Part shown: positions 17,927-27,059 of the stretch, one piece after another | Numbering within the stretch: position 1 is the stretch's first letter | Layout: every line of letters starts with the position of its first letter | Program-made: the position numbers and the translations under genes | Origin: Actinomyces naeslundii | Lineage (GTDB): Bacteria; Actinomycetota; Actinomycetes; Actinomycetales; Actinomycetaceae | Direction of reading: 5' to 3' | Assembly: GCF_001956585.1 (NCBI RefSeq) | Contig: NZ_MSRR01000004.1 | Span: 1-64,000 of the forward strand | Length of the DNA: 64,000 nucleotides | Notes under the pieces: model-generated | Told to the model about the DNA's origin: nothing | The model's database searches: none | What the model saw: the letters and a program-made list of their open reading frames with translations, nothing else

Positions 17927-19048
17927 ATGCGCGTCACCATCGTCACCACCTGGTTCCCCACGGGCCGCTCACCGGGTCTCGGGGTCTTCGTGGCACGCCA
18001 CGCCGCCTCCATGGCGGCCGCCGGCCACGACATTCGCGTCGTCCACCTCGCCTCGGCCTCCGTCGATGACGGCGTACGGCACGATCGAGTCATGGGTCTG
18101 CCCATCGTGCGTCTGCCCATGACGCTGTCCCGGCCGCACGAGCTGCTCACGGCCAGGCGGAAGCTGACAGCCCTTACTGAGGGCAGCGACGTCGTCCACA
18201 CCCACGCGGTCTCCACCCTCCTGCCCTACGCCCTGGGCCGGCCCCGCCAACCGTGGCTCCACACGGAGCACTGGTCGGGGATCACCCAGCGCGGCGCCGA
18301 GCTCGGCTCCCTGGCGCGGGCGGGCGCTCAGGTGGTCCTGCGCCTGGAGCGCCGGCCCGACGTCGTCACCACCGTCTCCGACCAGCTCGCCGCCGACCTG
18401 CGGGCCTACCGCCCCCGCGGAGAGATCCTGACGGTTCCCAACGAGGTCACCATGCCTGAGGAGCCGGCACCGCGCCGGGACGTCGAGCTGGGACGTGACA
18501 CGCTGCGCATTGTCGGCGTCGGGGGGCTCATCGAGCGCAAGCGCCCGGACCTTGCCGTCCGGGTGGTCGCGGCGCTGGCGGAGCGGGGCGTGCCGGCCCG
18601 GCTGACCTGGGTGGGTGGCGGACCGTTGGCCGATCACTGCACCGACCTCGCTGAGAGCCTGGGCGTCGACCTGGAGCTGACCGGTCAGCTCCCGGGCGAT
18701 CGGGTCCAGCAGATCCTGGCCGACAGCGACCTCTTCCTCGTTCCCACGCTCGCCGAGACCTTCTTCCTGGGCGCTGCCGAGGCGGTCGCCGCCGGCCGGC
18801 CGGTGGTCACCAGTGACCGGGGGGCGCACACCAGCTTCCTGGATCCCTCGGTGACCGCGATCGTCAGTCAGGACGACCCGGCGACGTGGGCCGGGGCGGT
18901 GGTCGACGTCATGCAGCGCTGCGAGGGCCTGACGGCTCGCGACATCCAGGACACGCTGCCCCGGGCCTTCTCCCCCGCGGAGGTGGCACGCGCCTACAGC
19001 CACGCCTACGAGACCGCCATCACTGAGTGCTCTCGGCGCTCCCGGTGA
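17927..19048 (+). CDS. GT4 glycosyltransferase
   Basis: The 373-residue product is a GT-B enzyme: VTIVTTWFPTGRSPGLGVFV with the N-terminal glycine loop, HTEHWSGITQRG in the middle, VPNEV then RIVGVGGLIERKRPDL at the start of the C-terminal domain, and LVPTLAETFFLGAAEAVAAGRPVV, the EX7E donor-binding motif. It is downstream of the epimerase gene in a two-gene operon. Its last 29 bases overlap the end of the convergent glycosyltransferase on the other strand. Confidence 0.88.
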   Translation: MRVTIVTTWFPTGRSPGLGVFVARHAASMAAAGHDIRVVHLASASVDDGVRHDRVMGLPIVRLPMTLSRPHELLTARRKLTALTEGSDVVHTHAVSTLLPYALGRPRQPWLHTEHWSGITQRGAELGSLARAGAQVVLRLERRPDVVTTVSDQLAADLRAYRPRGEILTVPNEVTMPEEPAPRRDVELGRDTLRIVGVGGLIERKRPDLAVRVVAALAERGVPARLTWVGGGPLADHCTDLAESLGVDLELTGQLPGDRVQQILADSDLFLVPTLAETFFLGAAEAVAAGRPVVTSDRGAHTSFLDPSVTAIVSQDDPATWAGAVVDVMQRCEGLTARDIQDTLPRAFSPAEVARAYSHAYETAITECSRRSR

Positions 19049-20288
19049 TCGCGTTGCACGCCTGCTCGTAGAGCTCTCGGCAGGCCGTGACGAAGGTCGC
19101 CTCCCCGAAACGCTGCCGGGCCCGCGACCGGATCGCCTCGGGGAGGTAGCCCCCGGCCCGGATGGAGTCAGTCACCTGGGCAAGCGCCTCGGTCAGGGAG
19201 GCGACCAGGGCGTCATCATCTCGCTGGGCCGCCGTGGGCAGGACGACGCCGGTCTCGGGCTCGACCATGAAGCGTCCCGCCCAGGTGGGCGTGGCGACGC
19301 AGGCCAGCCCCAGCGCCTGGGCCTCGGCCAGGACGGTGCCCCCGGCCTCGACCTCGCTGGCCAGGACGAAGACGTCGCTGGCGGCCATGAGTCCGGCGAC
19401 CTCATCATGAGGCACCCGACCGGTGAAGGTGGAGGTCTGCTCGATGCCTTCGGCCCGGGCCAGCTCTCTTAAGGGCTCGATCTCGTGGGACTCCCCTCCG
19501 ACGAGGAGCAGCCGGGTGGGCTCCCGCCCAGCGGCGAGATCAGCTCGCGCCAATCGGGCGACGGCGCGGATGGTCTCCTCAGGGCGCTTGTTGCGACCCA
19601 GGTGGGAGACATGGCAGACGGTCAGCGGCCTCTCGGTCTCGCCTCGACGATCCTGGTCCGCGGGCCTGGGGACGTCGAAGACCTCGTCGTTGACCGGCAG
19701 GGCGATGCTCGTCCACGCACCGAGCCGCCAGTAGTCGCGCAGGGCCTCGGCGAAGGGGGTGGAAACGACGGCGCGACCACCGGCCCGTTTCAGGTCTCGC
19801 CGCAGTGCCCGATACCTCCATCCGTACACGCTGCGGTCCGTCGAGCTGGGGCGGTGCTCGGTGATGGCCAGGCCGGCCCCCCAGTGCTCGGCGGCGTAGC
19901 GGCCGACGTGGATGCCGGTGAACACCGAGTGCGCGTGGACGACGTCGGGAGCCGCCTGTCCCCCGCCGTTACCGGAAGACCCGGGCAGGCTGCGGATCGT
20001 CTCCTCGTAGAGCCGCACCGCACGGGCCGCCACGGCGCGAGCCGATATCCGGTCCCCGGGCAGGGCCCCCTTGGGGACTGTGGGCACCGTGCCCCGCACG
20101 ACGACGATCCCGTCCTCGACATCCGCCGTCAGCTCACGGCGCGCCTGCCACAAGGAGACCGGTTCCAGGGCGATGACACCCACTCGCATCCCGCCGCGCT
20201 GAAGCATGCGCGCCTGGTCGCGGAAGAAGGACCCGTTGTGGGGGCGGTGCCGGTCCGGGTACCACGAGGGAGTCAGGACGACGTGCAC
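19020..20288 (-). CDS. GT4 glycosyltransferase
   Basis: A 422-residue GT-B enzyme. The N-terminus VVLTPSWYPDRHRPHNGSF is the glycine-loop region of this subfamily; HAHSVFTGIH, CHVSHLGRNKRPEE and VLASEVEAGGTVLAEAQALG (donor motif) follow in order. GTG 20288 is chosen because it lies one base after the flippase stop and the string GAGGAGGAG sits just upstream; ATG 20303 would overlap the flippase by 14 bases and add five non-conserved residues. It is the last gene of the operon 24539-19020. Confidence 0.85.
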   Translation of the reverse strand: MHVVLTPSWYPDRHRPHNGSFFRDQARMLQRGGMRVGVIALEPVSLWQARRELTADVEDGIVVVRGTVPTVPKGALPGDRISARAVAARAVRLYEETIRSLPGSSGNGGGQAAPDVVHAHSVFTGIHVGRYAAEHWGAGLAITEHRPSSTDRSVYGWRYRALRRDLKRAGGRAVVSTPFAEALRDYWRLGAWTSIALPVNDEVFDVPRPADQDRRGETERPLTVCHVSHLGRNKRPEETIRAVARLARADLAAGREPTRLLLVGGESHEIEPLRELARAEGIEQTSTFTGRVPHDEVAGLMAASDVFVLASEVEAGGTVLAEAQALGLACVATPTWAGRFMVEPETGVVLPTAAQRDDDALVASLTEALAQVTDSIRAGGYLPEAIRSRARQRFGEATFVTACRELYEQACNAITGSAESTQ

Positions 20289-20289
20289 C

Positions 20290-21651
20290 TCACTCCTCCT
20301 CATCGTGAGGAGCGGTCATGCGGGTGGAGGGCTCGGACTCGCCGGCGGCCTCGTAGTGCCCCTCATTGGCCTCCGACGCCGGTGGGCGGGCGTCGAAGCC
20401 CCGTGCAGCGGCGTCGGCCATGAGGATCTGTCCCACGAGGATGACGCACATGATGGCGCCCAGGACGTAGGTGGTCGTCAGCAGCGAGTACGGACTGAGC
20501 CAGAGCCAGGCCAGGGGGACGGCGGCGTAGACCACCGAGAAGATCAGCATCCAGTCCTGGTTCTCGGTGACCACGAAGAGATTCGACAGGGGCGAGGTGA
20601 CCAGCAGGATGAACAGCCAGGGGGTCAGGGCCCGGGCGAAGTCGCCCGACTCGCCCCAGTGGCTGCCGAAGAGCAGGGGGAAGAGCCACGGCGACAGGAT
20701 GAAGAGCAGGGCGAAAGGGCCGGTCCCGAATATCAGGACCCGCTTGATGACCTGACGGACCAGTGGGCGCATCTGTCCGGGCTGCAGCGTGGCGAGCTTG
20801 TGGAAGAAGACCTGGCCGACCGCGGCGTTGATGAGGGCCATCGGGACCTCCAGGCAGCGCCAGGCCAGATTGAACTGGCCCAGGCTGGCCACCGAGTAGG
20901 AACCCACGAGCAGGTTGATGCCGTTGAGCCGCACGGCGTCGACGAAGGCGTTGAGACCGTTGAGCAGGGGCATGCGCCGGTAACGGCGGGCGACCTGCCA
21001 CAGACTGGGTGCCTCGGGCGGCAACGGCCGGCGCAGCGGCTTGGCCTTGCGCCCCAGGTTGACGAAGGCCCACACCTGCCCGATCGTCTGACCGAGCAGC
21101 AGGCCTCCGACACTGACCATTCCCGCCATTCCCAGGACGAGCTGGCCCAGGGACTGGCCGACCTGCTGCTCGACCCGGTTGACCGAGATCGTCCGATAGT
21201 CCGACTGGCGGTTGTACCAGAACTGGAGGAGCTGGACCGTCGACAGCAGCAGCGTGGTCACGCCCAGCAGCGGCAGCCAGACGGCGATATCGGCCCCCCA
21301 CTGCCGGGCGATCAGCGGCTTGAGGAGGAAGGCCACGACACTCGTGACGACCGAGACCACGACGATGCACACCATTCCCAGCCGGGCGCAGGCCAGGGCC
21401 CAGGCGTCCTTCTTGGGCAGCATGATCGTCATGTCGTAGCGCAGGGCCGCCACGGCCGTGATGATCGAGACCACCGAGGTGTAACGCGCCAGCTGACCGA
21501 GGTCCTCGTCGGAGAAGATGCGGGTGAGGACCATCGTCATGCCGAAGACGATGGCCTGGGCGGTGGCCGTCCCGCTGACCAGCGTCAGGACGTGGCGCAG
21601 GAACGGGGAGGACTCCATGACCGAGCGGACCCGGGCGAGTACCCCCGCCAC
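20290..21651 (-). CDS. Wzx-type polysaccharide flippase
   Basis: The 453-residue product has about twelve transmembrane segments and the MATE/oligosaccharide-flippase pattern: an N-terminal segment around ATAQAIVFGMTMVLTRIFSDEDLG with the acidic pair after helix 1, then LRYDMTIMLP. Such proteins move lipid-linked repeat units across the membrane. It sits within the uronic-acid operon, so it probably flips the glycan made here. The start is GTG 21651, or ATG 21618 which would remove eleven residues; neither has a clear ribosome site. The C-terminal 40 residues are polar and acidic. Confidence 0.85.
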   Translation of the reverse strand: MAGVLARVRSVMESSPFLRHVLTLVSGTATAQAIVFGMTMVLTRIFSDEDLGQLARYTSVVSIITAVAALRYDMTIMLPKKDAWALACARLGMVCIVVVSVVTSVVAFLLKPLIARQWGADIAVWLPLLGVTTLLLSTVQLLQFWYNRQSDYRTISVNRVEQQVGQSLGQLVLGMAGMVSVGGLLLGQTIGQVWAFVNLGRKAKPLRRPLPPEAPSLWQVARRYRRMPLLNGLNAFVDAVRLNGINLLVGSYSVASLGQFNLAWRCLEVPMALINAAVGQVFFHKLATLQPGQMRPLVRQVIKRVLIFGTGPFALLFILSPWLFPLLFGSHWGESGDFARALTPWLFILLVTSPLSNLFVVTENQDWMLIFSVVYAAVPLAWLWLSPYSLLTTTYVLGAIMCVILVGQILMADAAARGFDARPPASEANEGHYEAAGESEPSTRMTAPHDEEE

Positions 21652-21677
21652 GGGTCCACTCGATGCGGCTGACCGGT

Positions 21678-22748
21678 TCAGAGCTCGACCGTCCGGTTCT
21701 CGCTCGCCGAGGTCAGCACCGCCTCGACGACGTCGAGCGTGGCCACGCCCTCCGCCATGGTGACGTGGCGCTGGGCCACCCCGCGCACGGCGTCACGGAA
21801 GTTCTCCTGCTCCAGGGCCAGCGGCTCGCGCTTGGGGATCGCGTAGCGGATGACGTCGCCCTCGCTGACTCCCCGGAAGGCGGCGACCTGGTCCCAGGTG
21901 GAGGCCACGGTGCCGTTGGCGTGGAAGGTGAGGTCCCCTGTGAGGGTGTCCGCCACGAAGGAGCCCTTCTCGCCGGTGACGATCGTGACGCGCTCCTTGA
22001 AGGGCGTGAGCCAGTTGACCTGGTGGCCGACGATGATGCCGCCCTCCAGCAGGCCGGTGGCCACCATCATGTCCTCGGTCTGGCGGCCGGAGCGGTGCGT
22101 GACCTGCGCGGCCACGGAGGTGTAGCGAGCACCTGCCACCCAGGCGGTCAGGTCGATGTCGTGGGTGGCCAGGTCCTTGACGACGCCGACGTCGCTGATG
22201 CGTGCCGGGAAGGGACCCTGTCGGCGAGTGAGGACCTGGTAGACCTCGCCGAGCTCACCGGCGTCGAGACGCTCACGCAGGGCCCGCAGCGCCGGGTTGC
22301 AGCGCTCCACGTAGCCGACGGCGCCCACGAGGCCCCGGTCGGCGAAGGCGGCGGCCACGCGGCGACCCGCGGCGGCGTCATGAGCGATGGGCTTCTCCAC
22401 CATGGTGTGCACACCAGCCTCGGCAAGGGCCAGGGCGACATCCTCGTGGTAGACGGTCGGGACGGCCACCATGGCGGTGTCGAGCCCGGCGTCGATGAGG
22501 GCGTGGACGTCGGGAAGGACCGGCAGCTCGCCGGCCACACCGAAGCGGTCACCACCGGGGTCCGCCACGGCCACGAGCTCCATGCCCTCGGTGGCGCGGA
22601 TGACCCGGGCGTGGTGGCGTCCCATGGAGCCCAGGCCGATGAGGCCCACGCGCAGGGGGTTGTCCGCCGTGCCCTTGTCAGGCAGGTGATGGGCACCGGA
22701 CGGATCGGTGGTCGTGGCCAGGCCGTCGAGGGCGACGTTCTCGCACAT
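21678..22748 (-). CDS. Gfo/Idh/MocA oxidoreductase, WbpB-like
   Basis: The 356-residue product shows a Rossmann domain (LRVGLIGLGSMGRHHARVI) and the EKPIAHDAAAGR motif with the catalytic lysine, followed by the alpha/beta C-terminal domain. In the Wbp pathway the enzyme oxidises C3 of UDP-GlcNAc uronic acid before amination. ATG 22748 follows the aminotransferase stop by one base. About 36 residues precede the Rossmann motif, longer than usual, so an internal start remains possible. The gene order acetyltransferase, aminotransferase, oxidoreductase is typical for 3-amino sugar synthesis. Confidence 0.88.
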   Translation of the reverse strand: MCENVALDGLATTTDPSGAHHLPDKGTADNPLRVGLIGLGSMGRHHARVIRATEGMELVAVADPGGDRFGVAGELPVLPDVHALIDAGLDTAMVAVPTVYHEDVALALAEAGVHTMVEKPIAHDAAAGRRVAAAFADRGLVGAVGYVERCNPALRALRERLDAGELGEVYQVLTRRQGPFPARISDVGVVKDLATHDIDLTAWVAGARYTSVAAQVTHRSGRQTEDMMVATGLLEGGIIVGHQVNWLTPFKERVTIVTGEKGSFVADTLTGDLTFHANGTVASTWDQVAAFRGVSEGDVIRYAIPKREPLALEQENFRDAVRGVAQRHVTMAEGVATLDVVEAVLTSASENRTVEL

Positions 22749-22749
22749 G

Positions 22750-23883
22750 TCAGGCACCTGCCTTGACGGTGGCGGCCACGGCCTGGCCGATGCGCTCCAG
22801 GTCGGCCTCACTCAGGGAGGGGTGGACCGGCAGGGAAAGGCACTCACGGGCGGCCTTCTCGGTTCCGGGCAGCTCGAGCCCCTCGGCGTAGTGGGCCAGG
22901 GAGGCCAGGCGGTGGTTGGGAATCGGGTAGTAGACACCGCTGCCCACCTGCCACTCCTCGCGCAGGGCGGCCTGAACGGCATCGCGCTCGGTGCCCGTGG
23001 CCCCCTCGAGGCGGATCGTGTACTGGTGGTAGACGTGCGTGTAGCCCTCGGGGACGTAGGGGGTGACGACGCCGTCGACGCCCGCCAGCAGTTCGTTGAG
23101 GCGGGCGGCGTTGGCCTGGCGGACGGCGGTCCAGCCGGCCAGCTTGCCCAGCTGGACGCGGCCGACTGCGGCGGCCACGTCCGTCATGCGGTTGTTGAGC
23201 CCCACCAGCTCGTTGGCATACTGCTGCTCCATTCCCTGGTTGCGGATGAGGCGGCAGCGGCGGGCCAGCTCGGCGTCGGCCGTCGTGATCATGCCGCCTT
23301 CGAGGCTGGTCATGTTCTTGGTGGGGTAGAAGGAGAAGGAGCCCCAGGCACCGAAGGCGCCCACGGGCTTGCCCTCGATGGCGGCGCCGTGGGCCTGGGC
23401 GCAGTCCTCGAAGACGGCCAGACCATGGCGCTCGGCTATGGCGAGGATCTCAGGCATGTTGGCCGGCAGACCGTAGAGATGGACCACCTCGATGGCCACC
23501 GTGCGCTCGGTGATGGAGGCCTCGACGCTGGCGGGGTCCAAGGTGAAGGTCACCGGGTCGATATCGGCGAAGACCGGGACGGCTCCGCTGATGGCCACCG
23601 AGTTGCCGGTGGCGGCGAAGGTGAAGGAGGGGACGATCACCTCCGGGGCGCCCCCTTCGCGCTCCCGGAGCTCACTGGCCAGGGTGGCCACGTGCTGGGC
23701 CGAGGTGCCGGAGTTGACGGCCACGCAGTGGACGCCATCAACGACCTGGGCGGAGAACTCCTCCTCGAAGGCCTTGACCTGGGGGCCCTGGACGACCATG
23801 CCGGAGGCGAGGACGGCGTCGACGGCGTCGCGCTCCTCCTGCCCGATGATCGGCTTCGCTGCTGGGATGAACTCGCGTGACAT
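22750..23883 (-). CDS. DegT/DnrJ/EryC1/StrS aminotransferase, WbpE-like
   Basis: The 377-residue product is a PLP-dependent sugar aminotransferase. The PLP lysine is Lys189 in FYPTKNMTSLEGGM; NSGTSAQHVA binds phosphate and EDCAQAHGA carries the ring-stacking and nitrogen-binding residues. WbpE homologues transaminate the 3-keto uronic acid with glutamate. The start ATG shares one base with the upstream stop (TGATG), so the genes are coupled. Length and motif spacing are normal. Confidence 0.92.
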   Translation of the reverse strand: MSREFIPAAKPIIGQEERDAVDAVLASGMVVQGPQVKAFEEEFSAQVVDGVHCVAVNSGTSAQHVATLASELREREGGAPEVIVPSFTFAATGNSVAISGAVPVFADIDPVTFTLDPASVEASITERTVAIEVVHLYGLPANMPEILAIAERHGLAVFEDCAQAHGAAIEGKPVGAFGAWGSFSFYPTKNMTSLEGGMITTADAELARRCRLIRNQGMEQQYANELVGLNNRMTDVAAAVGRVQLGKLAGWTAVRQANAARLNELLAGVDGVVTPYVPEGYTHVYHQYTIRLEGATGTERDAVQAALREEWQVGSGVYYPIPNHRLASLAHYAEGLELPGTEKAARECLSLPVHPSLSEADLERIGQAVAATVKAGA

Positions 23884-24539
23884 CAGTGGGTGACCTCTCG
23901 GATGGTGATGGAATCGGGATATGACTGCGCATCGGCCCCGGCACCGGATTCAGTGCCGAGCTCCTGGTACAGGGTCCCGGTGACGGGACAGCGCCAGCGC
24001 GCCGAGCCGTCAGAACCGGGATCGGCGGGGACGAGGGGCTCGCCGGCCCGCCCGACCCAGCCGATGCGGCGGGCGGGGACCCCGGCGACCAGGGCGTGGG
24101 CCGGCACGTCCTTGGTGACGACGGCGCCGGCGGCCACCGTGGCCCAGGCCCCCACGTGCACCGGAGCGACGCACACGGCCCGAGCCCCGATCGAGGCTCC
24201 CTCGTCGATGGTGACCCCCACGGGCTCCCAGTCGGCGGCGGCCTTGAGCGAACCATCGGGGTTGACGGCCCGGGGGAAGTGATCGTTGGTCAGCGTGACC
24301 GCCGGGCCGATGAAGACGCCGTCGGCCAGGCGGGCCGGTTCGTACACAAGGGCGTAGTTCTGCACCTTGCAGCTGTTCCCCATGACGACGCCCTCGCCGA
24401 TGTAGGCGCCTCGGCCCACGATGCAGTCCCGTCCGAGGACGGCGTGCTCACGGACCTGGGCAAGGTGCCAGATGCTGGTGCCGTCTCCGAGGACGGCGTC
24501 CTCGGAGACATCAGCGGACGGGGCGATTCGGTTAGCCAC
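23883..24539 (-). CDS. Hexapeptide-repeat N-acetyltransferase, WbpD-like
   Basis: The 218-residue product is a left-handed beta-helix acyltransferase. Isoleucine-patch repeats run from about residue 5 to 150, with GTSIWHLAQVREHAVLG, FIGPAVTLTNDHFPRA and TKDVPAHALVAGVPARRIG, all close to the WbpD pattern. It would acetylate the 3-amino group of a UDP-uronic acid with acetyl-CoA. GTG 24539 is supported by AGGAG upstream and by the family start. The C-terminal 50 residues (containing RCPVTGTLY) extend beyond the helix. It is the first gene of a five-gene operon. Confidence 0.88.
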   Translation of the reverse strand: MANRIAPSADVSEDAVLGDGTSIWHLAQVREHAVLGRDCIVGRGAYIGEGVVMGNSCKVQNYALVYEPARLADGVFIGPAVTLTNDHFPRAVNPDGSLKAAADWEPVGVTIDEGASIGARAVCVAPVHVGAWATVAAGAVVTKDVPAHALVAGVPARRIGWVGRAGEPLVPADPGSDGSARWRCPVTGTLYQELGTESGAGADAQSYPDSITIREVTH

Positions 24540-24805
24540 GGCGACTCCTGTGCGGGCGGCCTCAGGCCGCCCTGACGTTCGAGTAAGACCGGTCAACCTG
24601 GCGGCTGCCGGGGCCGTGCCGCTCCAGTCACCGAGGCGGCGGGCTCTGCACGACCTGCACCATCCTAGGGGACTCATCCGCGCTAGACGACGCCTGGACA
24701 CGACCCGAACGAGACCTACCCCACCAGGGACCACCGACTCGGCGCCCGCAAGAGGCCGGACACTGCGTCATCGCGTGCGAGAATGCGGAGGTGACTACCT
24801 CCAAC

Positions 24806-25510
24806 GTGACGCAAGCCGGAGCGCCTGATTCGGTGCCTCAGGTCACTGATGCCTGGCTCGTCATCCCCCTGTACAACGAGGCCACCGTCGTGCGCGAGGT
24901 CATCTCCCAGGCCCGCGAGACCTTCCCCTACATCGTCGTCGTCGACGACGGCTCCAAGGACGACTCGGCCCGCCAAGCCGCTGCCGCAGGCGCCATCGTC
25001 GTACGCCATCCGGTCAACCTCGGCCAGGGCGCGGCGCTGCAGACGGGCTTCTCCTACATCCTGGAGAAGACGAACGCCAACTATGTCGTCACCTTCGACG
25101 CCGACGGCCAGCACTCCACCACGGATGCCGCCGCCATGGTCGCCGCGGCGCGCGAGGAGGAGCTCGCCGTCATCCTCGGGTCGCGTTTTCTTCAGGGGCC
25201 CTCGCCGGTAGGCCGGCTCAAGCGGCTCGTCCTACGCACGGCCGCGGCCGTCAGCTCACGCACCTCCGGCATGCATCTGACCGACGCCCACAACGGCCTG
25301 CGGGTGATCCGCCGCGACGTGCTGGTGCAGCTCAACCTCAAGCAGAACCGGATGGCGCACGCCAGCGAGATCATCCGCAAGATCGGCGCGACCGGCCTGC
25401 CCTGGCGCGAGTTCCCGGTGCACATCGTCTACACCGACTACTCCCGCTCCAAGGGCCAGTCGCTGTGGAACTCGGTCAACATCCTGGTCGACCTGCTCTT
25501 CTCCGAGTGA
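24806..25510 (+). CDS. GT2 glycosyltransferase
   Basis: The product of about 234 residues has a GT-A fold: WLVIPLYNEATVVREVI, VVDDGSKD, the DXD element FDADGQH and GSRFLQG. It resembles the polyprenyl-phosphate or rhamnan-type GT2 proteins that are paired with DUF2304 membrane proteins, and indeed such a gene follows 22 bases later. GTG 24806 is preceded by a perfect GGAGGTGA 11 bases upstream; GTG 24791 is the alternative and would add five residues. It is divergent from the acetyltransferase operon. Confidence 0.85.
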   Translation: MTQAGAPDSVPQVTDAWLVIPLYNEATVVREVISQARETFPYIVVVDDGSKDDSARQAAAAGAIVVRHPVNLGQGAALQTGFSYILEKTNANYVVTFDADGQHSTTDAAAMVAAAREEELAVILGSRFLQGPSPVGRLKRLVLRTAAAVSSRTSGMHLTDAHNGLRVIRRDVLVQLNLKQNRMAHASEIIRKIGATGLPWREFPVHIVYTDYSRSKGQSLWNSVNILVDLLFSE

Positions 25511-25532
25511 CGGAACGGAAGACACACAGCCC

Positions 25533-25946
25533 ATGATTCATCAGATCACCACCCAGATCGCTCCGATCACGAACCACCAGTTCTACATCCAGGCCGCCCT
25601 GATCCTGGCAGTGATAGCTGCCGGCTGGATGATGCTGCGCACCCCCGGCGGAGCCCGCCATCAGGCCGCCCGGCGGCTGGCGACCCTGGCCTTCGTGGTC
25701 TTCGCCATTGTCGCGATCGCCTTCCCCTCGGTGATGACGGCCATCGCGCACCGACTAGGGGTCGGACGAGGCACGGACCTGCTGCTGTACGCCATGGTCG
25801 TCGCCTTCCTGGCTCAGATCCTGTCCTCCTTCCGCCGCAACGGCGCACGCGAGCGGCAGATCACGCAGCTGGCACGGCGCATCGCCCTGGACAACGCGCC
25901 CGAGCCGCCCGCTGCGACAAGGCTCACCAGCACGACTCACGACTGA
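25533..25946 (+). CDS. DUF2304 small membrane protein
   Basis: The 137-residue product has three predicted membrane segments (about 18-36, 48-70 and 80-98) and the FRRNGARERQITQLARRIAL element with a basic amphipathic helix that marks DUF2304. These proteins almost always follow a GT2 gene, as here, and may anchor the enzyme at the membrane. Its biochemical role is not established. Confidence 0.85.
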   Translation: MIHQITTQIAPITNHQFYIQAALILAVIAAGWMMLRTPGGARHQAARRLATLAFVVFAIVAIAFPSVMTAIAHRLGVGRGTDLLLYAMVVAFLAQILSSFRRNGARERQITQLARRIALDNAPEPPAATRLTSTTHD

Positions 25947-25985
25947 GCGATGAGGGCCCCGGCGAGCACCCGGCAAGCCACCCGA

Positions 25986-26038
25986 CCGACGCTGAGTCCT
26001 CATCCCTCATCTATCCCTCAGCTATCCCTCAGCGTCGG
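25986..26038. terminator. Inverted repeat with tandem 11-bp repeats in the loop
   Basis: CCGACGCTGAG (25986-25996) and CTCAGCGTCGG (26028-26038) are perfect 11-bp arms. The loop and right arm contain two exact copies of CTATCCCTCAG (26011-26032). The right arm covers the stop codon of the minus-strand glycosyltransferase. It lies between convergent genes and may end both. Confidence 0.5.
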
Positions 26039-26940
26039 GAGGCGCGGACCTCGAGCTCCTCGCGCAGGCGCAGCCCACTGGAGAGCAGCCAGCGCACCGG
26101 CGCCTGCCACGGGGCGTCGTAGACCCCGGAGAGATAACGCCGGGCCGAGGCGTGGTGGGCGCGGATCATCTTCTCCGGACGCGCCTTCCAGCTGGCCCCC
26201 TGCTCATGGATGACGACTGAGTCGTAGACCTGCACGTTGAGCCAGCCGGCCCGCCCGACCCGTTCCCCCAGATCCACGTCCTCGAAGAACATGAAGTAGT
26301 CGTCATCGAATCCCCCCAGGCGCCTCCAGGCGGCCGCGGGCAGCAGCAGGCAGGCCCCGGAGAGCCAGCCCACCGTCCGCGACCCGTCCGAGCCGCCCCG
26401 GTCAGCGGTGTGGTAGGCCGCGGAGAAGGGATTGCTCGGCCAGACCCTGCCCAGGACGGCATGTCCGGCGCCCTTGACCAGGGAGGGCAAGGCCCGCCCA
26501 GAGGGGTAGACGGTGCCGTCGGGGTTGAGCAGCAGCGGCCCCAGGCAGCCGGCAGCCGGGTCGGCCAGGCCCGCGTCGATGAGCGCATCAAGACTGCCCG
26601 GCTCCCAGACGAGGTCGGGGTTGGCCACCACGACCCAGTCCTCCTCCAGGCCCGCGGCCGCCAGGTTGGCTCCGGCCCCGTAGCCGAGGTTGGTCCCGTC
26701 ACCGACGACACGGGCCCCGTGGCGCCGGGCGGCGGCAGTGACGACGTCGTGCTCAGTGCCGTTGTCCGCGATGACGACCGCGAGGCGGCGCGCCGTCGCC
26801 GTCTCGAGCGAAACCAGGAAGCGCTCCAGCTCCTCACCCGGGTTGAAGGCCACCGTCACCACACGCACGCTCTGCTCGTCGGGGGGGTTGAGGGGGGCGG
26901 GCAAGGCACTGGTTGGCGTCGGTTCCACAACATTGGTCAC
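26029..26940 (-). CDS. GT2 glycosyltransferase, rhamnosyltransferase (WbbL)-like
   Basis: The 303-residue product has the GT2 pattern of WbbL-type rhamnosyltransferases: VRVVTVAFNPGEELERFL, NLGYGAGAN, VVANPDLVWEPGSLD as the metal site region, and DDDYFMFFEDVDLGERVG with the catalytic acidic residues. In mycobacteria WbbL adds rhamnose to the GlcNAc-lipid primer; a similar linker role here would fit the RmlB and LCP genes. The GTG start at 26940 is six bases after TAGGCT. The divergent neighbour is an LCP gene. Confidence 0.85.
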   Translation of the reverse strand: MTNVVEPTPTSALPAPLNPPDEQSVRVVTVAFNPGEELERFLVSLETATARRLAVVIADNGTEHDVVTAAARRHGARVVGDGTNLGYGAGANLAAAGLEEDWVVVANPDLVWEPGSLDALIDAGLADPAAGCLGPLLLNPDGTVYPSGRALPSLVKGAGHAVLGRVWPSNPFSAAYHTADRGGSDGSRTVGWLSGACLLLPAAAWRRLGGFDDDYFMFFEDVDLGERVGRAGWLNVQVYDSVVIHEQGASWKARPEKMIRAHHASARRYLSGVYDAPWQAPVRWLLSSGLRLREELEVRASRR

Positions 26941-26946
26941 GGAAAG

Positions 26947-26952
26947 AGCCTA
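26947..26952 (-). promoter_or_regulatory. Putative -10 TAGGCT, leaderless start at 26940
   Basis: The hexamer, read on the minus strand, is six bases before GTG 26940 of the WbbL-like gene. Confidence 0.5.
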
Positions 26953-27046
26953 GCGCCGTGACCCACGTGAGCGGGTTCACCCCCACCAGGGCGAATTTCA
27001 TGCGTCAGGTGTAGGAAGACCCATATGGATCTCATCGATGATTCCC

Positions 27047-27052
27047 TATCAT
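27047..27052 (+). promoter_or_regulatory. Putative -10 TATCAT, leaderless start at 27060
   Basis: TATCAT is seven bases before GTG 27060 of the first LCP gene and is the best -10 match in this gap. Confidence 0.5.
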
Positions 27053-27059
27053 CGCTTCC

